Shown: positions 24,578-36,010 of the stretch, piece after piece | Layout: each line of letters begins with the position of its first letter | Numbering within the stretch: the first letter of the stretch is position 1 | Assembly: GCA_032622095.1 (NCBI GenBank) | Contig: CP136061.1 | Coordinates: 1,612,001-1,676,000 of the forward strand | Origin: Siphonodentalium dalli | Taxonomy: Eukaryota; Mollusca; Scaphopoda; Gadilida; Siphonodentaliidae | Direction: 5' to 3' | DNA: 64,000 bases | The notes under the pieces: model-generated | What the model was told of the DNA's origin: nothing | The model's input: the letters and a program-made list of their open reading frames with translations, nothing else | The model's database searches: none | Position numbers and translations under genes: made by a program

Positions 24578-25701
24578 CGCTGTGTTTCTCAAGCTGTATA
24601 ACAAAGCATCGCACAGTATCATTAACGGAAACATATGTGATTCATTGTAAGGTTATGTTATCGAGTAGATATTTGTCACAAATCTTGGAAAAAAGGAGTG
24701 GAAACATATTTTGAAAACAAAATGGGGGTGGTGGGTGCCAAGATAGGTCAAACTGAAAAAATAGCATATGTGTTGGGAACTTTTTTCCACCACCCCCTGT
24801 ATATATAGTCTGTGTTTCCACATAAAAATACAACACACCCCTTCCCTATAAATTCTCTTAGATAAAATTGCCATCGGCACAACAGTTTGATGTACTTCAT
24901 TTTGTTATTCTTGATTGAACATACTTTTTTTTCATTTTTGTGCATAAAACGTTACCCCAAATGTTAATCTTTCAGACTTTAAGAAAATCCAGGAGCTTTT
25001 GAAAACAGTATACACTAAAACGTTTGCCCATTGTAACCTATTGATGTAGCTCAAGCACACTGCAGCTACAATCATGGCCGATCGTTGATTACCGAGTGTC
25101 AGCACCAATCTCCTTGTAATATCCTACAGAGACACAATAGACAACACGACAATAGACACAACAACAACAGACGATGTCAGCATTTATCTAGATCAATTTT
25201 AAGTGTAAACACATATGGAATGCAAATATTCCTTTCTCCAAACACACACGGTTGTCATGGACCATTGGCATTGTGTGACACTTGACGTGGGATCAATATA
25301 TCATGGTTAATGGACGAGCTACTCGAGATTATGAATTTAAATGGTCGAGCCCAAATTCCAATCGCGAGTCCATTAACCGACTTAAAAAACTGTTTTATAA
25401 TATACAAGGATAATTTACCTTTACAAATGGAAAATTCTGATAAATCCTGATGAATCAAGATAAATATGCTTTATGTATAAAATTAGACCTTGGCTGACAA
25501 CAAAGCCACGCCCCTTGCCCGGTTCTTGTTATTGGAGGTTGCATGAACTTTGCCAACACAATTATTGTAGGCATATATAGCGGTGCACGTCTGTTTGAAA
25601 CCAAACTTCGATGTACGCAAACATAATAAAATATTTATATTGCGCTGTGCATAGGGTAGTATATTTAATAAATAGAGCATGGCTATGGTGGCTTGGAGTT
25701 C
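24578..25701. other. No supported gene
   Basis: Short overlapping minus ORFs at 24642-24945 and AT-rich sequence. CAACACGACAATAGACACAA-type low complexity occurs at about 25130-25170. Confidence 0.4.
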
Positions 25702-25796
25702 ACTACGCGGGTATATAGCCCAGCGGGGTCGGTACAGCTCACGGTGCGATGCGGAGTGAACTATCCGCTCCCCACTGGGCACAAAACCCGCGTAGT
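25702..25796. other. Structured 95-bp nested inverted repeat, RNA-like fold
   Basis: An outer perfect 11-bp stem, ACTACGCGGGT (25702-25712) with ACCCGCGTAGT (25786-25796), encloses a second stem, GCCCAGCGGGG with CCCCACTGGGC (one mismatch), which encloses a small GCGGA/TCCGC hairpin. It is GC-rich in an AT-rich setting. It does not match a tRNA layout that I can see. It may be a foldback element remnant or a structured RNA; no promoter boxes were identified. Confidence 0.55.
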
Positions 25797-27750
25797 CAAC
25801 GACAAGACATGCTCTTTTTATTATATTTCACCGAACAATTCGAACTTGTAGCATGCATCTTACGAACACAAACTGCTGGACTGTTCAAATGCCCTTCATA
25901 AGACGTTAATAGAAATAAAGTACAACTCGTTTTTCTGAGAACAAATATGACTATCCACTAACCGATAAACAGTTTAAGAGAAAAATAATCGTCGCAAGAA
26001 TGAGTTGAAATCAAGTTCAATAAACCGAAACGCGCAGTATTTAGGTTTTGTTTTGAAACCCGAAGCTGTACCACAATGTGAATTCAACCGAATGTTTCCG
26101 CTTTGTAAGCCACAGTAATATTTTAATTTCAGTTGGACACGCCTCGGTAAATTGGTGGGCACATTTATGAATATATGTTCTCGAGATTGTTGCCTCTGTT
26201 CATTGCTTTTTTCATGTGAATTTGGTATAGTAGTGTGATAATTGTAGCATGATACAATACAAGTATAATAGTGTGCTAAATTTAACACAACACTACATAG
26301 GTCACAGCTTTCGACTAATCAAAAGCCTCCATTTCTGGGTGAGGTGAAATATATACGTAACTTATACTGCTGACGAAATTATCTGTATTTTGTACACATA
26401 TGCATAAAAGGATATTTGTCCAAGATCATTACTGTAATATCGCATGATATCGTGTCATGTTTCAGTTGCAGATACTCCCTGGTATGCAAATAAGCAGCAC
26501 ACATCTACCGACAAGGATAAGAATTAGGTGCACTATGCAAATCTTTTGTGTGTGTGTGGGTTTAGAAGCGAACTATATACCAGTGGGAGCTCATTGTTCA
26601 TACATTTGGAGAAATGAACGTTCAAAATTACGAATGTCGACCTGTGGTATAAATCATGGTGTAAAGTGTAGAAGGGTGAGGCACAACAAAGGCGCTAGGT
26701 TAAAAAAAATGGTGAATATTTGAGTTTGTTACAAAAAGTATGTAACCCATACATTTCGACGGTGCAATAGTATATCATGTACATGATTCTATTGAGATAA
26801 GAAGACTGAAAAAATAAATTGGACCAATCTTCAGTTCCGATATGCACTGTACATATTATTGACATACCTAGTTGAAAAGCATTCGGATAACCATGCATAA
26901 GGTTACCATCAGCATCGCAATATTTAAGCAAATCGTAAAACGAAAAGGGGCTTTTTCGAATATCCATCAATATTACGAAATTATGGATACACATGGATAT
27001 TTTCGTTCTTGTGTGAATAAACTTACAGCTGTTATACATCCTCCCACGTGAAGTATACTTAGTAAGTATGTTATAGTTCGTGATACAATTCACTCACATT
27101 TATCTTTCATATATATATAGTGACGGCCCCCTCCCATCGAGTCCGTACATTCACTTCCATCTTGCTTAACAACGATTCACTATAATCTTTAGGCAGTGTA
27201 GGTCAGCATAGAAGCAAAATACAGACATCAGGAATGATCGGACGCGATTAATAAATTTGCATGCAAAATTTCTAAGAAATCGGACCAGTGAATTATTTAT
27301 TATTATCCCGACACCAAAATAATTCGAAATGTCTAAGTCGAAAAAATGGATAACTCCGCCAGAAATTTACCAAAAAGTTACCTGTGTTGTCATATGAGTT
27401 ATCCATATGTCATTTGATACCAATCCGACACTACAACTATACTTTTATATCATCCACATATCAAAATAATCAGCAAATACTAATCGAAAAGTGGCACAGC
27501 ATTTGGTGTGCATTTTTATGTGAGTAATACACATAACAAATTTAAAGCATTTGGATAACTGCATGTATAAGTTGGGTTTTCAACCGGATACACATGTGCG
27601 AACTCAATCTCTTCCAGGTGTCAATCTCTGTTACATGACTGATTAAAAAGTATTGTCTCTGGTTGCCTGTTAAATTAATCAAAACTATCAATGAAATAAT
27701 GCGCGCAACATGCGGAACACAGTCATTTGGGGAATTTACCACTTACGGGC
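25797..27750. other. No supported gene; one exon-like segment
   Basis: On the minus strand a 132-aa ORF (26695-27093) contains DLLKYCDADGNLMHGYPNAF followed by CAACTAG|GTATGT, a good donor, near 26868. No convincing acceptor precedes it and the sequence is not recognised. The rest is AT-rich without visible repeats. Confidence 0.3.
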
Positions 27751-27818
27751 TGTTATATACATGATTCTGTTATATACATGATTCTGTTATATACATGATT
27801 CTGTTATATACATGATTC
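27751..27818. repeat. 17-bp tandem repeat, four copies
   Basis: TGTTATATACATGATTC is repeated four times without change, then degenerates to TGTTAGATTCTG. Confidence 0.95.
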
Positions 27819-28057
27819 TGTTAGATTCTGACGACCATGACCATTTAATTTGGTCAAAATTCTTATCATATAGCGCTTTCCTGAATTGATAAGAATCGTG
27901 TAAAACCTGGTGCTTTAACATTATTGGTAATCCAGGACAGCGACCCTGGTAGAGGCTGGACCAATCTGTGCCCGTGGGAGAACATAATTATGCCCGACAG
28001 AAGAAGTTTTGTAGGGCATATACATGACTTCCATACATCCGTGTGTCTATCCAGCCG

Positions 28058-28640
28058 TCACTCCATGCAGAGACGTGGCGACAGGGGGGGGGGGGGGGGG
28101 TTTGGGGGTGTCTCACCCCCAACTTTGGTCAAAATATTCAACAGTTGGAAATTTCATACCTGCCAAAACATTAGTTGGAAATTTCACACCAACAATAGGT
28201 TGAAAATGTTCTTTTAGTTTGATTTTCAAACAATTTATTGGGGGAATTAATTGTTTTTGGACCAATATTTGCATATTTTCCTATTTTTTGTCAAAATTTT
28301 GGACTGAAATGGTCATCAGTTGGAAATTTTCCAACCTCAGGGGGGTGACAGGTTGGAAATTTCCTACACTTAGAAAGCTTAATTGTGTCCTGGTCCCTCT
28401 CCCGTGGCCAGTGAAAAACTGCTAGTTAATTTAAAAAAAAACAATATTGTCATACATTTGGAAAACATTGGAATTGGAATTGTCATTTTCCAACCTAAGT
28501 GAATTTCAGGTTTGAAATTTCCAACTCTAGGAAGGCTTGAGGCTAGTCTAGATGACAGGATTTTGCGATTTTCTTGTTCAAATTTCAAAATTTTCCCACA
28601 CCGGGCCGAACCATGGTCGGCCCGGTGTGTCGTTGTGTAA
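28058..28640 (+). repeat. GTTGGAAATTTC repeat family, copies 3 and 4, with 33-bp palindrome
   Basis: Starts GAGACGTGGCGACAGGGG with an 18-G run, then GTTTGGGGGTGTCTCACCCC and repeated GTTGGAAATTTC/GGAAATTTCCAAC words. At 28597-28629 lies a hairpin with 13-bp perfect arms (CACACCGGGCCGA) and ACCATGG as loop. The same block recurs imperfectly at 29290-29327 and 29424-29450, so this is a nested or repeated structure of one element family. Confidence 0.65.
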
Positions 28641-29129
28641 TACTTCCAATGTTACCCGGCGTATATAAGGTTAATCTGGAAGTCAATACCCTACCATTAG
28701 GTCCATAAATTATGCGTGGGAAACTGACCCGAAATTGAATGGCCTGCGCTATTCCGTTGCGAGTAAGTGATTTCCTATAAAGATTGTATTAATCTTAACC
28801 TGTTTGGACAGGCCAGTACGTGTACGTATAAGATTGGTACACATGGTTGGGTGTGGCTTTCAGATTTCCATATATACTAATTCAGCCGGGGATTGAAAGA
28901 CTGGGCTCTCTCTTGTTTCTGAACGCACACTAGATACTAACGTGCAGCGTGAGAAGATGTTGTTGTATGATTCTCCGTGGCCGCCTGATGTGACTTTGTA
29001 AATATTTGTAATAATAAATCTCATCAACGTGTTCTAAGAATTGCCAACTTAATGCTAAGAACCTGGGACCAGCCCGAGAGTGGTACATTTGTCCCTCTCC
29101 CGTGCATGGCCAATACACAACTGATAATG

Positions 29130-29640
29130 TTTGTTAAACTTGTGGACTGAGATGGTCATCAGTTGGAGAAATTTCCAACCTGAGGGGGGAGTATGAAGTT
29201 TGGAATTTCCAACACCAGGAAAGCTTCAGTTGAGGCCAGTCCAGATGCTAGGGTTTGCAATGTTCTTGTATAATTTTCAAAATGTTCTCACACCGGGCCG
29301 AACAACCATGGTCAGCCCGGTGTGTCCTGCTCTCTTGCCCGTAGCCGTGTGCATTTATCTGGAGTTAGACCACTAGATGTTAGGATTTATGCAATTTTTC
29401 AGGTTAAAATATTTGAATGTTCTCATACCGGGAATATAGAACCATGGTTTATGAACATATAGCATATATTGGTCGTGAGCACTGAGGTCCAAGGGGGGGG
29501 GGGGGGTGCAAATGGAATTATGCAAAACTTGTGTTTTTGTCTGATTCAACGGGGAGCGCAATTGGAATTTCGCAAGGTGGACACCCCCCCCCAACGGAGA
29601 CCCTCTAGCCACGTCCCTGACTCCATGTGCAACATCCTTT
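29130..29640 (+). repeat. GTTGGAAATTTC repeat family, further copy or copies
   Basis: GGACTGAGATGGTCATCAGT at 29145 matches 28300-28320, followed by GGAAATTTCCAAC-like words, the CACACCGGGCCGAAC hairpin and a 13-G tract at about 29495. The stretch ends CTAGCCACGTCCCTGAC (about 29606-29622), the probable element terminus. Confidence 0.6.
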
Positions 29641-30423
29641 GAGCTCTCTATCCCAGTCAGCATGTTCCGGATTTGAATTATCAATGATGCGTGCCTGGAC
29701 CAGCATGGAGAAAGGAAGTCAACATGGAACGGGCTTCGTCAATTCGTTTTTTTTGCAGAGTTGTGACCGTAGTGGGGAGATGCTTCCTTGCCAAATGTGT
29801 GTCTCAAAATAAGCTTACTTTTGTTATATCTTGGTTCCTTTTAACGTATCTTGTGTTATTTATGGGATCGACTTTCGTGAGTAAGGTAGTTTATTAGCTT
29901 CAAGTGGCCATAGTTCATCTCGTCGCCCCATTTCTCAGAGACTATATTGTATAAATCGTCTAAGTATACAACTTTACATGATCAGATATTGGTTCAGTAT
30001 TTCGCTATCGTCCGTTCAGTGATTGCTATCTTCTGTTTCCGATTGCAATTTACCGTCCATGTCAATTATGCTAAAACAATCCCCTCATTTTCCCCATACA
30101 ACACCCCTTTTTAGCTTTATATATGTCACTATATACCAATCATATCGGACGATGACATGTCTGCAACACAGAATGCTTACTCGTGGACTAAACATTGATT
30201 TAAACGAGTTATGTTGTGAAAACTTTTGAGAGTCACGTGTTCTATGTAAATTTCTCCATTATAATAAATATACGATTCATATGCTGGTTATTACGCTGTC
30301 AGTTAACTGGACCAGAGGCCTAATACAATTAATAATCCTTCCATTGCAAGACGCAAAGAAATAGAGTTCTACCGAGAATCTTCAGATGTACCCACTAAAA
30401 AGTGCTTATCGCCGGATTGCAAC

Positions 30424-30474
30424 CATTTACCGCCCTGTAACTATTTACCGCCCTGTAACTATTTACCGCCCGAA
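30424..30474. repeat. 18-bp tandem repeat, about three copies
   Basis: The unit ATTTACCGCCCTGTAACT is repeated nearly three times and read through by a plus ORF as IYRPVT. Length 18 keeps the frame, but no gene is supported around it. Confidence 0.85.
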
Positions 30475-30601
30475 TAGTCAGCGTGTTTCTGGTACATTGC
30501 CGAACACGATATTCCTATTTTTTAAATTTCGATTAAACTTACTTTTTCTGTCCATGTCCCTATCATGTCGTTTAAGTTACTTTCTATCTTGTTTTCACCA
30601 G

Positions 30602-30704
30602 GATGATGATCTAAGTGACGTTGGTCATTGCGGCGATGATTCAATGCTTACCAGAAGCGGGACGAAGTCTGGAGGTTACACGTGCCCATCGAAAGGCAAC
30701 ACTG
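30602..30704 (+). CDS. Candidate internal exon (103 nt) of an unrecognised gene
   Basis: A pyrimidine-rich tract ending TTGTTTTCACCAG precedes 30602 and GTAATA follows 30704. The frame open across both sites reads DDDLSDVGHCGDDSMLTRSG then TKSGGYTCPSKGNTG, acidic then Ser/Gly-rich with two cysteines. GC content and amino-acid mix differ from flanking AT-rich DNA. No neighbour exon was identified and I do not recognise the family. Confidence 0.35.
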
Positions 30705-31071
30705 GTAATATAACTATACAGAGGATATCAATTGTTTTTGAATTGATACAGAAAATAATGCCATTAGTGAGTGAGATAAAGGTTTATTGTGTTTTCAATT
30801 GTCTCGTCCACGAATGACATAATTATCAGTATCCACTCATGAAATACTAGATATTCTAATTACTTGCTGGACGCAAGTAATGTTTTCGGTCCGGATCTTT
30901 GTCTGTCCTTCCGGGAATATGTTATGTCATACCGGAAGTACAAAATGTAAAGACTGCACATGCGCTAATATGAAATGGTTGCATCGATTGTAATTTAAAT
31001 CCACATATATATTTAATTTGCATTGTTATCTGGTTTTATTTTGGTAATAAATCGTTCATAAATGAACAATA

Positions 31072-31235
31072 TTGAAAAAGTTCAAAAAGTTCAAAAAGTT
31101 CAAAAATTTCCAAAATTTCCAAAATTTCAAAAATTTCAAAAACTTCAAAAAATTTCAAAAACTTCAAAAAATTCTAAAAATTCCAAATTTTTTAAAACTT
31201 CAAAAATTTCAAAAACTTCACAAATTTAAAAAAAA
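31072..31235. repeat. AAAATTTC/AAAAAGTTC simple repeat
   Basis: About 160 bp of 8- to 9-bp units of the type TTCAAAAAGTTCAAAAA and TTCCAAAATTTC. A plus ORF reads through it as lysine/phenylalanine-rich low complexity (KKFKNFQ type), which is not evidence of a gene. Confidence 0.9.
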
Positions 31236-31354
31236 CTTAGTAATTTTTATAGGCGCCAAATTACCATCCAAGACGTATACCCTTATAAACTGCGGGTCAG
31301 TCCTAGTAACGCGCACGTCAACGCGTTTGAAATTTTTGAAGTTTTCAATGCGAA

Positions 31355-31512
31355 TGTCACTTTAACATTATCCCACAGTGAGTGCCTAGTGTCACTTTAA
31401 CATTCATCCATAGTGAGTACCTTGTGTCACTTTAACAATCATCCCCCGTGAGAGCCTATTGTCCCTTTAATATTCAAATACTGAGTGCATTTTGTCCCTT
31501 TAATATTCAGGG
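31355..31512. repeat. Diverged tandem repeat of ~40 bp carrying GTCACTTTAACAT
   Basis: GTCACTTTAACATTCATCC and AGTGAGTGCCTAGTGTCACT blocks recur about four to five times with growing divergence (GTCCCTTTAATATTCA in the last two). Isolated copies occur near 31608 and, with different spacing, at 61270-61550. Confidence 0.75.
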
Positions 31513-32452
31513 CGGAAGCTGCCCATCGTTCCTCGAGGTCATCACGTGATATACATGTAGATAATACATCGTTCACATGGAGAGACTTCGTTCAGCGAGC
31601 GCAGTGTGTCACTTTAACATTCAAGACTGAAGCTATCCCCATCAAGGTCCTCGCGTAATATACATGTAGATAATACACCATGCATCGGTGTGGCCTAAAT
31701 CTGATAGTTGGTTAACAGGTAAAAAACACTACCAATATGTCTCACCTGTAATTAGATCGGATAGAGTTATCGTTCCTAATATGCAGCCAACTGGGGTCCA
31801 TGTCATCATAACAGGGATATTATGTCCGTACACACAACTATTTCAGCCATGGATGAACAGAGATTTGATATCTAGATTTTTGTTATCGATCTCTCAAACG
31901 AGGGGCCAGCACCCGTGGTTCAAACTGTTGTTAGCAAGACACCACACAACATGCCAAATGTGTGATGGGCGCAAGTATAGGCAGCTCCAGTGAGTGCATT
32001 CTAGTTATTAAATGTATTCGCGTTTCCAACGAAATTCGATATTTACGACTATAAATATTCTCACAATCACCCTCAATTGATATATAAAAGACACCAGCTG
32101 ATCGCTGCCTGTTCACTTCACCACTCGCAGAATAGGGAAATATAGTTTCCGCATTTATTCGTTTAATTCCCTCATAATTGTGTCGAAATTTCAGACTAAA
32201 ATAGATGTTTATTGCGACTATGATAATAATAAAGGATAACTCGGTAGCGCATTAGTGCACGCAACATTGAAAGTGTTTAAAAATAACGCGCTCATTAATT
32301 GGTGTGTGTAGAAGTATATAAAGTATTAAGGAAACGTCAGTTCTCCTTGCCATTTAGAAGACACACATATATATAGAGTCATAGCAGTATTGTGTGATCA
32401 TATGACCAGAGCCGATCTTTTTCGGCATCATCGCAATAATCTTTATGTTTTA

Positions 32453-33837
32453 GGGTCTATTCTCATTGCACACGCGCGTGCGATTAATCGCAGCGTTTTT
32501 TAAGGTGCGTGTTAACATAACACAGAGCGATTCGTGATCAATTACCTTCATCAAACAACCACGTCCTATTCATGACCAATCATCTTATGCAATCAACCTC
32601 GTCATCGAGATAGCCGTTACAGAGAATGGCATGGTTCACTCGGTCATATATACTATCCGAGTACAGTCATTCTCATAACTGATGGGCGATAAAATAATAA
32701 ATGAAGTACAGAAAGGAAATGGCTTGGAAAGAAGTTTCCAACGTATAGCTAGCATCAGTGGTGATTTTTGTAGAATTCAGTCGAATTATATTACCTGTCA
32801 GTCTCGCGCAACACTGTACCCAAGATTGTGAATATATAAATTGATAGTAATGTGCCGTTAGCATGTGCGATCACTGATGATAAGCCGCCAATGGCGATCA
32901 AATTGAAATCAATCGCTCATGCATGCGAACAGCGTCCTGGCGACAGAATTCGACCTGAAACAATGCGTGTGTGACTCTTAAGGTCGAATTCTGAGTCCCA
33001 TCACTTATTCTATTTGAATGGTGGTTCGTCAATTATAGTACCGCGTTGTCGCTGTTGCCAGCGGCTATACAAATGAGCACTCGATGATGGGGAGGGGGTC
33101 TGAAAAAAAAACGTTCATACACAGGGTTGAATATAAAAATCCCTCCCAACCATGGGTCTACCATCCTCCCTACATTCAAATCTATTTGTTTTTCTCCCAA
33201 CAAATTGGGGTCTCATCCCCTCTTACCCCATAATTTTTACCGGATATCATATGTTTGAGTACAAATGTTTTAAATGAGCTTTATTCAGAAAGACGATTTT
33301 TGTCAGACCTAGCTAACTATAAGGTAAAATGTTGAAAGATCTAATTCAACCACTTGAATCGTACACTTTTGATAATCTTGAGTGATAATAACAATTATAT
33401 ACATAAAACTCATGTAATCTGGGTTGTGATCGTACTATATAGTGTTATATACGTTTCAAGCTGGAATAAAATATGCATATTTATGCCCAACTACATGGAA
33501 TTGAACCCTCTATTTTTAATTATAATTAGCTAGATATAATTGTGTCCGCAAAACTCGTTATACTCAACTTATACCTGAGTAAATCTAACTGAGGAAAATT
33601 AAAGTTAATGTGTCAGCATATATAGGCCTGTATGTGGTCACCCCCAACCGAAAGTACTTTATCATCCTCCAACCAACCCTAGACCTGTGTATGAATGTGT
33701 TCGTCAGACCCCCCACCCCTATTGGGGGAACTTTTAGCAGTGGGAGGAAGGAATGCCATCGAACACACATATAGAGCCGCTCGACCTTAAAAAACGCTGC
33801 GATTAATCGCACGCGCGTGTGCAATGAGAATAGACCC
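32453..33837. mobile_element. Non-autonomous PIF/Harbinger-like element with 54-bp perfect inverted ends
   Basis: Perfect 54-bp terminal inverted repeats, 32453-32506 and 33784-33837, start GGGTCTATTCTCATTGCACA and contain the sub-palindromes ACACGCGCGTGC and TGCGATTAATCGCA. TTA flanks both sides (32450-32452, 33838-33840). TTA/TAA duplications with GGGTCT-like ends are typical of PIF/Harbinger. The 1385-bp body has only short ORFs and no visible DDE domain, so it depends on a transposase elsewhere. Identical ends suggest fairly recent insertion. Confidence 0.85.
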
Positions 33838-34229
33838 TTAAATTGGGTTTCATTGACTTTGAATGATCCTTCGATTTTGTTTAAATTTATGGCCTCAAGT
33901 ACAAAAGTGTTAAATACTTAATATAACCTATTTTTTTAAACAAAAAACCAAAGTTGACACGGAATAAAATGAGACCGAAAGTATAGAGAACATAATTTGT
34001 TGACGTTATACGCCGGACAGACACATATAATTTACGCTGGTCAGGAAACATAACATTTACGATTAACTGAAATTCGTCGGGTACCTTTCCCGTTTTACAA
34101 TTCTAAATGGAAAGAACAACTTATGTCATGAATCTCAACTCTGGTTATGCCCGTAACGATCATACTGTACCATGTAAGAAAGGACATATTAATTGATGTG
34201 GCTGTCAATGAAATGAGTGGCATCAATAT

Positions 34230-34355
34230 TAGTGATGCGGACCGGACCGCTTTGGACCGGTCCGGTCCGCGGTCCAAGGGTGGACCGTGGTCCGGTCCGG
34301 ACCGGGTGTCACTGGACCGGACCGAACCGCTGTTTGCCGCCGGTCCGGTCCACTA
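34230..34355. repeat. GGACCGG-rich foldback, copy 1
   Basis: Starts TAGTGATGCGGACCGGACCG and ends CCGGTCCGGTCCACTA, with GGACCGGTCC palindromes throughout, so the whole 126 bp can fold on itself. A second copy in the opposite orientation is at 35880-36010. The TAGTGATG start resembles hAT-type ends but I found no 8-bp duplication. Confidence 0.75.
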
Positions 34356-34990
34356 TTTTACTTCAGTTATAATAAACTTTCGCGAATATTATTGCGTATT
34401 TGCCGTCATATCAGTTAGCTTCGATGTATTGACGCATTCACGTGGTTAATATCTATTAAACGTTTGATGCCACGAAAACAATGTATAGATGTACTTTTAC
34501 CTGGCAATTTCCTTATAATGAAAGACAAGACAGTCACATTAATCCAATAGTAGTTGTACTTAGGTATATAATTGTAATTGTCAGGACTATACAATCAGCC
34601 ATCACAATCTCCAAGACTCCAACATTAATGTAGTAGTCATATTAGTACACATTTGTATAATTGTCATCACTATAGTTATTTCGTTTAAATTTCAATTTAA
34701 TGAAAATAAGTATGATACGAATCATGCATACGATCAGTTGAGTGCCATGTTAGATTGGTTATATCACATTCTGGCCCTAGCTATATATCTGTCCAATACA
34801 TTTAATTAGTGCATGTTCGCATTACTAGAAATACTATTATCGTGCATCGTTCCCAGTATATCCCACCAGAGACAGACAATGATGCATAGAACAATGTAAG
34901 TTTTAATATATATGGACTCATTGCAATGCACTGAACTCAGTAACCTTATAGTTTGTACTATTGTGAGGTAAAGAACACACATATATATAT

Positions 34991-35742
34991 ATAGGTACAA
35001 GTCTTTATTACGTCGTGAATAAGATACAAGCAGTGTATACAAAGGTGATAATCAAGTCACCGCGAAGTGAGGTCCCCGAGTGGGTGATGCCTGGTGTGGG
35101 TGATGCCTGGAGAGGTATACGAACCTCGAGATGAGATGAGTCTAGTGAAAGCATGAAGTGATGGGATGTGGTTGTTTCTTATATACTATTTGGGATGCAT
35201 ATTATATGAGGCGTTTGGCAATACACATCGGGATTGGTTCCGCCGTTATGTTCATTTCCCTTGACCATATTTGGGAGCCATCTTCATTGTGTGTATGTCT
35301 TCGCTGGGAGTAAGACGTGTGAGGTTTCGTTAAGAACCGAACACATTAATACTATGTGAAGTAATGAACACATAGATATATATATAGGTACAAGTCTTTA
35401 TTACGTCGTGAATAAGATACAAGCAGTGTATACAAAGGTGATAATCAAGTCGCCGCGAAGTGAGGTCCCCGAGTGGGTGATGCCTGGTGTGGGTGATGCC
35501 TGGAGAGGTATACGAACCTCGAGATGAGGTGAGTCTAGTGAAAGCATGAAGTGGTGGGATGTGGTTGTTTCTTATATACTATTTGGGATGCATATTATAT
35601 GAGGCGTTTGGCAATACACATCGGGATTGGTTCCGCCGTTATGGTCATTTCCCTTGACCATATTTGGGAGCCATCTTCATTGTGTGTATGTCTTCGCTGA
35701 GAGTAAGACGTGTGAGGTTTCGTTAAGAACCGAACACGAATA
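34991..35742 (-). repeat. 393-bp tandem duplication with LTR-like features
   Basis: Two copies start ATAGGTACAAGTCTTTATTA at 34991 and 35384; about 350 bp of each are almost identical. Read on the minus strand each begins TGTTCGGTTCTTAACGAAAC and ends with AATAAAGACTTGTACC, i.e. a TG start and a late poly(A) signal as in an LTR. Inside is a further duplication, GTGGGTGATGCCTGG twice. Only about 40 bp separate the copies and there is no internal retrotransposon region, so a two-LTR relic is possible but a plain tandem duplication is as likely. Confidence 0.7.
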
Positions 35743-35879
35743 TCTGAGTTTGGGGTTCTATATATTGGGACATTCGTATAGTTTGAATCAAGTTGTGAGA
35801 TTATAATGGGTCGTTATGTCACACTATACAGAGTAAAAACTTTGAGAAAACAGAGAATTCATTAACATATAGCCTATTA

Positions 35880-36010
35880 TAGGTGGACCGGACAGTTTTG
35901 GACCGGTCCATGCATGTGTACCGGACCGGAATGGCCTGGACCGGACCGAACTGGACCGCATTGGCAGTGGACCGGACAACACAATGTGGTCCGGTCCGGT
36001 CCGTATCACT
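35880..36010. repeat. GGACCGG-rich foldback, copy 2 (inverted)
   Basis: Reads TAGTGATACGGACCGGACCG from 36010 on the minus strand and ends GTCCGGTCCACC at the other side. It matches 34230-34355 in composition and ends but the interior differs, so the GGACCGG motif count evolves fast. Confidence 0.75.

Noticed and set aside
30386-30817. 143-aa plus ORF as a single gene
   Set aside because: It combines an 18-bp tandem repeat, a hydrophobic AT-rich stretch and, after an acceptor-like site, an exon-like segment; only the 30602-30704 part was kept as a candidate exon.
34991-35742. Complete LTR retrotransposon
   Set aside because: TG start and AATAAA are LTR-like, but no internal region, primer-binding site or polyprotein lies between the copies.
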